Below, piece after piece: positions 9,793 to 20,414 of a stretch of DNA of 64,000 bases (its first letter is position 1; every line of letters begins with the position of its first letter). Both the position numbers and the translations under genes were made by a program. Source of the DNA: Tranzscheliella williamsii (lineage: Eukaryota; Basidiomycota; Ustilaginomycetes; Ustilaginales; Ustilaginaceae); assembly GCA_023212725.1 (NCBI GenBank), contig JALBYF010000021.1, positions 186,001-250,000 on the forward strand. Reading direction: 5' to 3'. Under the pieces are notes generated by a model. The model ran no database searches and was not told the origin of the DNA. It saw only the letters and a list, made by a program, of their open reading frames with translations.

Positions 9793-12700
9793 ATGCAGAC
9801 CGACTATTTCGGCACGGCCGCCGAGCCAGCAGTTGGCACGGTTCGAGCTCGTCCTGAGTCACCCGGGCCAACCGAGCCAGCGCGCAAAGTTCAAAAGAGA
9901 GATTCCGAAGACTCAACGGCTTCCGGCCACGACGACACAGCCAACGCTGGCGGCCCTGCCCCTAACGGACCGCCATTCATCTGTCCCTCATGCTCTACCA
10001 GCTACTCGCGACTGGAATATCTTCGACGGCACGAGCGAAGACGTGAGTTTTCTCCCACCTCAGCTACCCCTGCTGGCCTATTTTGCTATGGCTGACCTCA
10101 TTGCTCGCTTTCGGCGTTGGCCCTGAATGCAACAGATGCCGACATCCGTCCGTTTGTATGTGACTGCGGTAAGGGATTCTCTAGAAGGTATGCATACAGG
10201 TCGTCTTTCGGATTGCGGCGCCCACGATGGCTTTGGGAAGTGCAATCTCTCTAACACAGTATCCGCCCCCCTTGGTCCTGTACGCGTTTTTCGATTGTAG
10301 TGATGTCCTTTCACGACACAAGCGACAATGCCGCGTTGTTCTACAGCTAGATGTCAATGGCGAAGGCGAACGGCCAGCCGATGGCGAATCACCTCCCAAG
10401 GCGACCAAGCCGCGGCGATCCTCTACTACCGCCAAGCCCGGACGACCCAAAGGCTCAACCAAGGCCGCTAAAGCAGCCGCTGCAGCTAGCAATGGCAACG
10501 GCAGCGTCAATGGCAGTCACACGCATCTACACTCTGACGGCAACTTAGTCGCCTCCGCTTCCGAGGCCAATGCAGCAGAGACACTTGATCCACCGCCCCC
10601 GGCTCCCGCCTCGGAACAGCAGACGCATGATGCTATCGCTGTAGCGGCCGCGGCTGCTGCAGCTGCCGCAGCTGCAGCGGGAGCTCAGTCAACCCGCGCT
10701 CAGGAGGAGGATACCTCTGCTATGATTGATCCTGCCATTGCCGCAGACTCCCAGGCACAGGCTGCTGCAGCTGCTGCCACTACGGTGGCAGCCATCAGCT
10801 CGGTAGCCGCCTACCAATATGCCAACTCTATGGACCCTCCGGATTTTCATATGGGGAGGGGAGCAGCTAACCCCTACGCTTCGGCTCCCTTCCCGCATAT
10901 GCCCGTCCACTCTGCGATCGCTGCTCTGCACACTCAGTTCTACCAGCCTTCATCGCCAGAGTCGAACGCATCGAGAAGCGAGCACGGCAGTCCCCGATAC
11001 AGTAGCCAGGGACTCGTCCGACATGGGAGTAATTCCGGCTCCAACCGATTTCTTAGGCAGTCCGCCTACGATCCATATGCGCCCCGTGCCTCGACGTCTT
11101 TCCCCACCGGAGCCGATGCTGCCGTATGGGAAGGTCTCGATACGGCCAAACTCCCGTCTCCGGGACTCGTCACTACCCCAGGCTCGGCGGCACGGCATAC
11201 CGCCAGTGTACTTGCCTCTTTGGGATTTCCAGTGACCTCGCCTCTGAGTCACCTTGGCGATCGCTCCAGGCCAGCGCCACATATTGGATCGGACAGCAGC
11301 TACTTTCGATCGACCGCCCCAGGCCTCTCGGGTTCATCAGCCGCTTCGTCGGCAGGCCTCGCAGGTTATGGCTCAGCAAACGCCAGCAGCCCTTCTTTCT
11401 CATTTGGAACGGCCAACTCCTCCTCCGCCGACACTGGCGCATCTTCCGGTCCGTCTGGTTCCACTGCTACTGGCTCGTCCAGCGTGAGCCAGGGACAAGA
11501 AGTATCGGGCGCAACGACACCCAAGGAACCTATGCGATTCTCCGTTTCCACCTTGGGTCCTCTTTCGCCCTTTTCCAACACCGCACTCAACTCGTCCATG
11601 TCGCCATATTTATCTGCTTTTTCCAATGCTCGGGATACGCCACTCGTCTCGAGTCCTAGATCGGCGGTTCCAGGCACTCCGGGCGGGCTTTCTTCGCTAG
11701 ACCTTGGTGGCCAATGGAGCGCCATCCGACCTCCGTCACGTACCATCAGTCGACATAACAGTATACAGGGCTTGAACACATCCAGTTTGACTACATCTCC
11801 CCATTCGGAAGGCCATGCCATCGCCAAACCTTTGGCAAAGAGTGCCTCTAGCGATAAGCTAAACTTCCCTTCAGAAAAGTCCGAGGTTTCCGATCAGACT
11901 GAAGGCAAGGCTCCTGCTAGGCTAGCTAAGGGAGCAGTAGTTACTGCGGCTGACTCTTCCAATGACTCTGCGCCGACGTCGCTGACGACCGATTCCGTGT
12001 CCACCAAGGCGGCTACGTCAGCAGTCACAAGTAAGGCTGCCGTCTTTGGCTCCACTACGGCTGCAGCCTCAGCGACCACCCTACCTGCACCAAGCAGTAT
12101 AGCCAGCAGCGGCATCGACACCCCCAGTCGATTTGTCAAGAACGAATCTCAGAATTATTTTGATGGAGGCGCTCTCACGCCAGGACCCGAAGCCTTTCTC
12201 TTAAGGCTGCAGGGTGGCGTACAGGAGTTGAGAGCCGGCATCCATGGCAACGAAATCTCCTTTCTGAACGGATCCGCTTCGACTACTGTTGCGTCATCAA
12301 GTGCTTCTCAGCTGTCCAATCCCGCATGCGATCCTGCTATCTTTCTCAACTTGAACAGAGGATCTCTGTCAGCAGGATCCAGCGGTACACCAGGGCCTTC
12401 GATGAATGCGCTTGGCTGGCTCATGAGCCCGAGTATACAGCATCTCCTCAACGCACTTTCAACGACCGCCGGGTCCGGTGCCGTCGACACAACCGACAAG
12501 TCAGACTACTTTAATTCAAAAAGCATGCAAGCGCCCGAAGTCGACGGTATGGATATTGAAGTCCTACCTAGCCCCCTGGATAAGGTTTTGGCCGACTACC
12601 AAAATCCTTTTTACATTCCGGCAGACATGTTCCGCAGATGCTACTCCATCCCTCACTGGAGCCTCCCACCTGTCACCCGGCTTAGTGTCTTGGCTTTGCA

Positions 12701-14195
12701 CGCCCAACAGAACTTGCTCAAGCACTTCCCGATCATTCACGAGCCAACATTTCGGCTGGATTCCACGCCTTCCTGCATCGCCTTTGCCATCTGCATGCTC
12801 GGAGGTCATGAGGCGGGGCGAAAATGGTGGGTGGGAGAAGAGGCGGTTCCGAAGTCCGTCATACACATCCTCAACAGTGTAGATCCACCTGATGGGGACA
12901 TCATGCAGCAGGTGGCTAACAAAGGCCGTAGCACGTATATCGACGAGGAAGATGGACAAGAGCTTGTTAAGCCGATCGTCATGGACGATAAGGCTGAGAT
13001 GATGTTGCGCACGTTTGCCAGTCGATGCAAATGTATCAAGGACAGGTGCTCAGTGGTACAGTCACTGCTACTCTTCCACAGCAACAATTTTTTGAGCAGC
13101 GACGCAGGTATACGTTCTCTAGCTGGCATCTCCTACGGCACAGTGGTCGCTCTTGCTCGTCAGGCTGGTTTTTTTGACACCAGTGCCGAGCATACCAAGC
13201 GCGAGGTCACCTATACAGCGGCGGACGTGACGGAGAAAGTCATGTGGGAGTCGATCGACATTTGTTTTTCTCATTCCTTTTCCAAATCCACGGGAGGTGC
13301 GGACCTGGAGAAGGTGTGGCGACGGTGGGCCGAATTGGAAGGACGACGCCGCACGGCCTATGTCGTTTACATAGTTGACACTATAGCAAACCTCGATGCA
13401 GGTGTACCGACGCTATTGGCGACACAAGAAGTCTGCCATCTTCCACTTCCGAGCCCCGACTATATCTGGCGCGCCTCGACAGCAGACGAATGGCAAAGGG
13501 CACTGGAGTCCTATGAGGGTCCGACGCTGGATGGAGCCTTGCGGGAACTCACGTCGACAGACAATTTTTCACCGCCATCGCAGCGCCGCATGAGCACATC
13601 GTCGATATACGGCATGCATGGTCCTTTTGCGCGTCTTGCCATGATAGTGGCTCTACTGCGAGGTATCATCGAAATGCTGGAAGGTAGGCTGTTCAAGGTG
13701 CCTAAGCCTTCTTCTCTATCGCGCTGGTTGAAACATGACCGCCAGTCGCATGGTAAAACAGCGGGCGACACCCAGGTCGCTGTTTACAGGAAAGCGCTTG
13801 CCCGCTGGCGCAAAGCATGGGATCAAGATCCGGCGTGTCGATTTGCTTCTGTTCAAAAAGGTGGGGACGGTGGCGATGACGCTGGCGGCTTGCGTGCTGA
13901 AGCCGCTCACGCCGAAAAGAAACAACCCGATTCTGTGCACACTTCGCTGTTCACACCGTTGACAGCTTCGGGAGCAACGGCGCTGTCGGACGATGCCTTA
14001 CCGCTGTACTGGCTCAGCCATGTCTTGGTGACTCACGCAGCCTCTAACCAGAAGCTGCCGCTGCGAAGCCCTCACACCCTGACCAACTTTGACAATGGCG
14101 GGCTCTTCACTGCTTCGCAGAGCGGACCAGACATGCCGGATTTTCGGGCGATGCTTCGGTTCGCCAAGAACTTTGTCTCCCGGGGTGAGAAATGA
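9793..14195 (+). CDS. C2H2 zinc-finger transcription factor with fungal-specific TF domain
   Basis: Three exons: 9793-10042, 10136-10187, 10301-14195; 1398 residues. The splicing is supported because it completes two zinc fingers split between exons. Finger 1 is Cys64, Cys67, His80, His84 (His84 is created at the first junction). Finger 2 is Cys92, Cys94, His107, Cys111, the C-x-C variant usual in fungi. A polyalanine tract lies near residue 220 and a long Ser/Ala/Thr-rich, probably disordered region follows. A fungal-specific transcription factor domain begins near residue 867 (NPFYIPADMFRRCYSIPHWS, then HFPIIHEPTFRLD). This layout is known for fungal regulators of metabolism and development; the target genes cannot be read from sequence. 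It is separated from GOS1 by a long leader region. Confidence 0.88.
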
Positions 14196-15090
14196 TGATC
14201 GCCGATCGCTTCTCTACAGGTATCACTCTTTGCCGTTTCCCTGCATCTACCCACTCGCATGCTTGCGTTGGCGCCACGCTGCCACCTGACGTTCCTTTTG
14301 CGTATTGTCGGCTTTACTAGACAAGGTATTCGCTGTACGGGATGGGATAGCCCCATTAGTGTGTATCTGGTAGCTCTGATATGATACTGCACTGCAATGT
14401 ACAACAACATATGATCTGGCAATTGAGGCACCATCCCGGGTTCCATCGGAGATACTCAGAAGAAGTCTGGAAAATAACAGGTCCAAAGTAAATGAAACCA
14501 CCAAATTCTGGGGATAAAATTGTACATGAAAATATGCAGTACTAGTTCACATCGTCAGAGAATCAGGCAGGAGCGGAGGCAAGAGGTCGCAAGGTTTCGC
14601 ACGGCAGGGCTCGCACTGCGTATAGGCGGACATCTCGAGTTCTTGCATGCGTCCACCTGTTGAAGGGCTGCGAACGTAGGGCGGGTCTATTAAGCCGCCG
14701 AGATGTGTGTGGTGGGCGCGCGGTTGGTGGCGCTGGTGGGGGTGCGCGGTGGCGCGCTGCCGTTAGTGGTGGGCGTGAAGTTGTACCTTCTGTGTATGTC
14801 AGACCCGGCATGCGTCGTCACTCGGACGCCCCACCCCCTCAATCTACCTTACTTCAGCAACACCCCACCAAGCCACAAAAACGGCGCAGCGAGATGAACT
14901 GCTCCTGTTCACCGCCTGTCGACGTCCTCACTGGCAGGGCATGGACCTCTGCCTTATGCTTCGCAAGAGTTCTACCTGCGCATGCTTCCACCTGAAAAAA
15001 GAGTTAAAAGCCAGACAAGATACAGATTCCGCCAGTCTCCTCCATCAACACCCATCATCGCTTTTTCGAACAAGAGTAGCTCTTTTCACG
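14196..15090. other. Intergenic region upstream of the solitary secreted-protein gene
   Basis: Holds the 3' UTR of the zinc-finger gene and the promoter of the secreted protein at 15091. A G/T-rich patch lies near 14700-14780. No clear TATA box precedes 15091, unlike the six cluster genes further right. No other gene is seen. Confidence 0.45.
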
Positions 15091-15621
15091 ATGTTTCCGT
15101 TCAAGTCAGCCATCCTCATCGCTTTGCTGGTTTTCGGGTCGAATGCAGACGACGGCCGCAGCGACGCTGCAGGTGGTACTCCACCGGATTCGGGATGGTC
15201 GCCAAAGCCTATCCGCGTGGATGACGACTTTTGGAAAGATCACTGCATGCCAGCCGCGCGACCGGGCTTTTTATGTGCTCAACGGGCACCCGCCGTGTCG
15301 AGCTACTACAAGGAGCGTAAGCCCGGCAGTATGGTGTGGTCCGGACGACAAAGATGTAAGCTTCCGTTACGCTGTTCGCTTGTCGCTTGGCGCGGAGATT
15401 GACCGTCTTCGTTTGCGTTGTCCGCACGCGCAGTTTACGTTGTGGCGTGCGAGGCTGATGTTAGTGTGAGCTGGCCCGACATTTATGGTAGTTCTGTGAT
15501 AATCGACAACCTGTCCATGGTCGACAAGAAAGGTAGCAAATGCTGCGCGTTTCATGTGACCAGCGATGGCGGTATGAAACAGCGGACCGTTTGCCCGCAA
15601 GAAGGCTGGCCCGAACTGTGA
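15091..15621 (+). CDS. Small secreted cysteine-containing protein, candidate effector
   Basis: Two exons, 15091-15355 and 15434-15621, joined across a 78-bp GT-AG intron in phase 1, giving 150 residues. The N-terminus is a clear signal peptide (MFPFKSAILIALLVFGSNA, probable cleavage before DDG). The mature chain has six cysteines (in HCMP, FLCAQ, VACEA, KCCAF, TVCPQ), an even number compatible with disulfides. The C-terminal exon looks beta-rich (VIIDNLSMVDKKGSKCCAFHV). I do not recognise the family. It is not an obvious member of the tandem family at 28-38 kb, which has a three-exon pattern and is cysteine-poor. The secreted-effector role is inference from size, signal peptide and cysteines. 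Confidence 0.72.
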
Positions 15622-16828
15622 AGTGCAGTGCCCGCTGCCCGCCCCTGTCGCCTGGGCATAGCCCCGTCTTGCGCCTGCCTGCCGTCATCTGTGCTGCCGG
15701 CCACCACAGCCATCACCATCCGTTCCGACTCTGTCACCATCTGTTCCCACTCCCGCTGCTCCCTAGCTCGCGCCGCACACCGCAATGCAGAGACCACTTG
15801 TTGTCCACATCCTGTCCGTGCAGCGACACGCTACGGGTATGACATGAACCCGAACAGAGCCGTACTGCCCACTACGACGCCCGCAGGGACCCAATTCACG
15901 AGGATCTCTATGTGAGTCTTTACCGCGTTGCAGTCAGAATTGAAAGGGCAATTATGGTTAAAGCCACATCCCCTTTCTTAATAGCCACGCTCTTTTTCCG
16001 CTTTGTGCGGTCGTTCTGTAAGGAGTCCACAGAGCTTACAGTACTGCTTTTGTCATGAGTTCCCCGTTCGGTCGAACACTGTCATACGAACTTCCAGAAA
16101 GCCGACAGCCTTCCAAATAATGTTGCAACACTTTCCCTCATACTGTACAAGCCGAGCTGGAGGCCTTGGTTTGCTTAGCTATAAAGGGCTGTGGCTGTAA
16201 AATTCCCATTGCCCTTGTTGAAATGAGCGGTGCCGATCTTCAGATCGGTATCGGTGACTAGATCGGGTCACGCACTTTTATTTCGGGCGCTGGTCGTAAA
16301 CATCCGCGTCCCTTATACTATGAGCACTGAGTTCTACGGCTATATATAGACTCCTCTCCCGATCATTCCCATGTAGATACACACCCAAGATTCACATACA
16401 TACAGTCTCTGCGTGAAGATAGCGTTAGTTATCGTGATATAGCAGCAGGCGTGATCGGGGCGCGAAACATAACAATAGTCACAACGAAGGGGAATTCCCT
16501 AAGCGTCAAGGTAATCGCGAATGCGAAATTCACCTCCACAATAACGTTTGGTAGCCGCAGATGCGTGCAGCCAGCCCAGCGCCAGTCCTGACAAAAGTAT
16601 ACAAGGATGGCCGTAAGGGTCCCAGTAAGGGCAAGGGCGATTAAGACCAGTCATACCGTACAGTCATAAGTGACACGAACGAAAAGAGTCTGTCTTTGGA
16701 TTTGCGCTGTGAGTACAATAGTGTGAGTGTAGTGCTCAGCACGAGCAGTCACAGACGGCCTAACCCTAAGTAGTCTATACCGCTGCAACTATCAGCGCAC
16801 GACTGATGTAAACTACAATCACGATCGC

Positions 16829-16919
16829 ATTCACTCTCACATTGACATTCACGATCACCATCACGATCACCATCACGATCACGATCACCATTACAGTCAT
16901 AATCATAAGCATAGTCACA
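16829..16919. repeat. Degenerate hexamer microsatellite (TCACGA/TCACCA)
   Basis: About 90 bp dominated by TCACGA, TCACCA and TCACAT hexamers, grading into related TCATAA and GCATAG units at the right end. Any frame through it encodes only a Thr/Ile repeat, so it is not coding. Confidence 0.85.
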
Positions 16920-17271
16920 AAGCACATTGAGGCAAGCACATGCCGACTTAGAGCTTTCTTCTTTGGCTCAGTCCTCCAGCCATCCTCCCACCACCATCGT
17001 CACTACGGTCCTTCCATTGCGTTTCATTGCTGCCGTCTTGGCCACACAAACGCATCAACGAAGCCTTACAGTCCGCGATTCTTCCGTGCCTCCCCGTGAC
17101 CCAAGCTCTTACTGCGTTCGTTCCAGGTTCTACCGCGCCCGAAGCGCCGCTTCCTCTCCACCTGCCCTATTGGACGCTGTGATAGAAGGCCTCAAAGACC
17201 CGACACTGCGGGTTGCTGACAGCTGCTCCCCAAAGTAACGGTAGCGCACAGCTCAGAATTGCTCGCAATCT

Positions 17272-17337
17272 CTAGCTCAACAAAGGAGCGTCGAGCTTGC
17301 TGTGCTAGCTTAACAAAGGAGCGTCGAGCTTGTTGCG
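17272..17337. repeat. 33-bp tandem duplication upstream of GID7
   Basis: Two abutting 33-bp copies, 17272-17304 and 17305-17337, differ at three positions; both contain AACAAAGGAGCGTCGAGCTT. A third partial CTAGC start follows. Being about 280 bp before the GID7 ATG, it may be promoter or leader sequence. Confidence 0.85.
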
Positions 17338-17613
17338 CTAGCCTTTAGCGCCACAAAGAGCCCTTGTACACCGCCCCATATCCCATCTCGTTGGCATTCT
17401 TTCAATACGGCGTCGTCACATTCACCGCCAACAAGCCCGCCCGAGGGTCGGTCTCGCAAGAGAATCAGACTGTCACCTCCTCCGTCTGACTGTCCTGCCG
17501 CTTCCTCATCTTCTCCCTACTCCGTCCAAGGTGCATCCCCGTCCACTTCTTATCAGCAGGAGTCCGCTTTGCCTCCTTTGCCGGCAGCAGGACATTGTCG
17601 TACTTCGGCCAGC

Positions 17614-19794
17614 ATGACCCAACATACAAGTTCCGCCGCTTACACCAACGGCAGCGACTCGAACGGCAGGACGGCAGATCACTCTACAAAAAATGATGCC
17701 GAAGCGAGTGTCAGCGCTTCGAATGGCTATTCCTCCCGACCTAGCACCTCGCCGCCCCACGAAGACTATGCAGGGATCACAACATTCACTCCTCTCTTTG
17801 CTGGTAGCTCGATAGACCGCAGAGAGGTCGTCAAGCTCACTCTTCAAACCCTCCGAGAAATAGGTTACGAAACGGCTGCCAAGGCATTGGAGGCCGAATC
17901 CGGCATCGCTCTCGAACATCCTTCCATCACCGCTTTTCGCTCTGCCGTCCTGACTGGCGACTGGAAGAACGCAGAGAGCCTACTTATCGACGGCCTCTCC
18001 TATGCTGCCCGCCGCATCAATGCCATCCAGTCAACAACGCCTGCTTTCGCTCCGCATCCTTCGTCCGTCATCCTCGACCCTTCTTCCAACCTTTTTGAGC
18101 CGGTTTTGCGACGGCCCGGCTCGGCCAATTTGGATGCCATCCGATTCCTCCTGCATAAACAACGCTACCTTGAGCTACTTGAGGCCAGACAGACGAAAAA
18201 GGCCCTCTCCGTTCTTCGCGAAAAACTGACGCCACTCAGCCCTGACACTTCACAGCTCCATCTCTTATCCAGCCTTGTCGTCTCCGCAACTCCGGAAGAG
18301 CTAAGATCAAAAGCCGGATGGGATGGAGCCAAGGGAGAATCACGTCGCCTGCTTCTCATCGACATTGAAGCAGCTGTTTCCCCGCACGTCATGCTTCCTA
18401 GTCGGCGTCTGCCCAAGCTGCTCGAACAAGCCCAAAGCTTTCAGAAGCAGCAGGATCCCTTCTTTAACCACCCTCCCGGCGCCCACTTCTCGCTCCTGGT
18501 CGATTATCGATCCGATCGATCCGTCTTTCCATCTCATGTTTCGCGTATACTCAAGGACCACGGCGATGAGGTTTGGTGCCTGGCTTTCTCACATGATGGC
18601 ACTAAATTAGCCTCGGGAGGCGCCGACAAGACCGTACTGATTTGGAGCGTTGAGGATGATTACAAGCTGGTAGACAAGTTTGTTCCTCTTACCGACGATA
18701 TCTCGTCCGTGAGCTGGTCGCCAGACGATAAGCGGCTGCTGGTCACCTCTGACGTCGACGTCACTCTTTGCAACTTGGAGAATGGGAGCATGCACACTTT
18801 TCTCGAACATGCCTATACGGTGGCCACTGCCGCCTGGCTTCCTGATGGCAAGCAATTCGTCACCGGCGGCATGGACGGGAAGATCATTTTCTGGGAGGTG
18901 GAAGGCTTTACAACACATCAACATGTTACTTCCCCCTTCCGAGTGCTCTCTGTCGCAGTTTCGCCGGACGGTGCCCATCTAGTCGCTCTCAGCCAAAGGC
19001 AGGTTACTTCCCATCCTGCAACTTCGACTTCCGGCGCAAGAGACGTTTCGAACTCTACCATTCTTGCTTCTAATGCTCCTGATAATCTTACCGATAGTTC
19101 CTCACAATCTTCTTCAACTTCAAACTTTTTTGACGGACATTCGCCACCAGCCGATCTAGCCGGAGGCTCGAGGACGTTGGGCAGCGAGAAGAATCGTATC
19201 CAGTTCCTGAATGCCAGAACGCGGGAAGAAGTTGGTTCCGTGTATCTGCGGGAAGAGGTGGTCAGCTTGGCCATCAGCAAGGATTCGCAATATGCGCTCG
19301 TAAATGTTCGACCTAGCGAGCTGCAGGTATGGGACATAGCACGACAATGCTTGGTACGACGTTTTAACGGCCATCGGCTTAGCAAGCACGTCATCGGCTG
19401 TGGCTTTGGCGGAATCGACGAGAACTTTGTCTTGTCTGGCAGCGAAGATGGCAAGATCTACATCTGGCACCGCGCCACCGGTCGCCTGATCGAAACCCTC
19501 AGCGGCCATGAAGACGGATCAGTCAATGCGGTGGCTTGGCATCCCAAAGACCCACTGACAATCGCTTCTTGTGGAGACGACCGCACGTTGCGCATCTGGG
19601 GCCCTGGGACACAACGCACAAGCGTACCTGTTCCCAAGCACGAGGTGCATCCCGCTTCTGACGACTCAGAAGTGAGCGGCGCCGCCAATCCCTTCCCATG
19701 GAACTCTTCCGACTCGCAAAGCGTACCTGAAGACGAGCTTATGCGATCAGTGCATGATCACCTTGCCGCACCAGCCTCGTCACCCGATGTCTAA
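17614..19794 (+). CDS. GID7: GID/CTLH E3 ligase subunit, Gid7/WDR26 (LisH-CTLH-WD40)
   Basis: Single exon, 726 residues from ATG 17614; the frame is open upstream but without an ATG. After a Ser-rich N-terminus, a LisH motif begins near residue 69 (DRREVVKLTLQTLREIGYET), then a CTLH region (ITAFRSAVLTGDWKNAE, FLLHKQRYLELLE). The linker MLPSRRLPKLLEQAQSF is typical of WDR26. A WD40 propeller follows from GDEVWCLAFSHDGTKLASGG to the repeat ending TIASCGDDRTLRIWGP. Gid7/WDR26 mediates higher-order assembly and substrate recruitment of the GID ubiquitin ligase, which in yeast degrades gluconeogenic enzymes. A Ser/Thr-rich insert (about residues 470-520) interrupts the propeller. Confidence 0.93.
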   Translation: MTQHTSSAAYTNGSDSNGRTADHSTKNDAEASVSASNGYSSRPSTSPPHEDYAGITTFTPLFAGSSIDRREVVKLTLQTLREIGYETAAKALEAESGIALEHPSITAFRSAVLTGDWKNAESLLIDGLSYAARRINAIQSTTPAFAPHPSSVILDPSSNLFEPVLRRPGSANLDAIRFLLHKQRYLELLEARQTKKALSVLREKLTPLSPDTSQLHLLSSLVVSATPEELRSKAGWDGAKGESRRLLLIDIEAAVSPHVMLPSRRLPKLLEQAQSFQKQQDPFFNHPPGAHFSLLVDYRSDRSVFPSHVSRILKDHGDEVWCLAFSHDGTKLASGGADKTVLIWSVEDDYKLVDKFVPLTDDISSVSWSPDDKRLLVTSDVDVTLCNLENGSMHTFLEHAYTVATAAWLPDGKQFVTGGMDGKIIFWEVEGFTTHQHVTSPFRVLSVAVSPDGAHLVALSQRQVTSHPATSTSGARDVSNSTILASNAPDNLTDSSSQSSSTSNFFDGHSPPADLAGGSRTLGSEKNRIQFLNARTREEVGSVYLREEVVSLAISKDSQYALVNVRPSELQVWDIARQCLVRRFNGHRLSKHVIGCGFGGIDENFVLSGSEDGKIYIWHRATGRLIETLSGHEDGSVNAVAWHPKDPLTIASCGDDRTLRIWGPGTQRTSVPVPKHEVHPASDDSEVSGAANPFPWNSSDSQSVPEDELMRSVHDHLAAPASSPDV

Positions 19795-20414
19795 GCGATA
19801 AGGCCGGCTTGCAGATTTTTTGTTCTGGAAGGTAATAACCTTGTAGCATCGTTATACCTCCTCAACTTCTTCCTTCCCTGTTCACGATCTCAAGTTCCGT
19901 CTGATCTTTTTACCTCCGATCTCCGCACTCTGTATACCTTGTCTCTCCTCTGCATGCCTCTTCCAAGTCTCCAGTCTCACAGTCATGTCTTCATTACCGC
20001 GCCACCACAACGTCCCGTCCCATCCACCTTGACCCACTCTATGCATGGACAGTGTTCAGATGCAATGCAGTAACCGAAACAAGAAAACACATACGCGCGA
20101 CTCTCATTGTCATTTGCCAAGGGAAGGTTGCCAGCCAACCTAGCGTAAATCAAATCGAGATCGGGCGATCTTGACTCTCCGATTGCCGATTTGAGCGTGG
20201 ATGCTTGTTCGCGGAAGAAGTCGCGAGGAAGTGATCAAGTGGGAAGTGAGGTTCGTGCAGCTCTGAGTTTTGGAGTGGATCTGCGGATGGGGATGGGGTT
20301 GGCGACGTTCTTTCTGCACTCCATCTTGACCATCGCGTGTGGTGTGAGCTGCTACTGTGCTATCGCCGTTGCCGAACGTCGGACAGGCCACGCAGGTCGT
20401 CTTGCTACGCTGCC
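19795..20414. other. Intergenic region GID7 to NUP133
   Basis: 620 bp between two co-directional genes, containing the GID7 3' UTR and NUP133 promoter. No other feature is seen. Confidence 0.5.

Larger units (their letters stand above)
15622..17613. other. Two-kilobase gene-free stretch with simple and tandem repeats
   Basis: No convincing gene. It contains a TCACGATCACCA-type simple repeat near 16830-16920 and a 33-bp tandem duplication at 17272-17337. The last few hundred bases are C/T-rich and probably form the GID7 leader. Confidence 0.5.

Noticed and set aside
16842..17099. Frame reading Thr-Ile repeats
   Set aside because: It is translation of a hexamer microsatellite.
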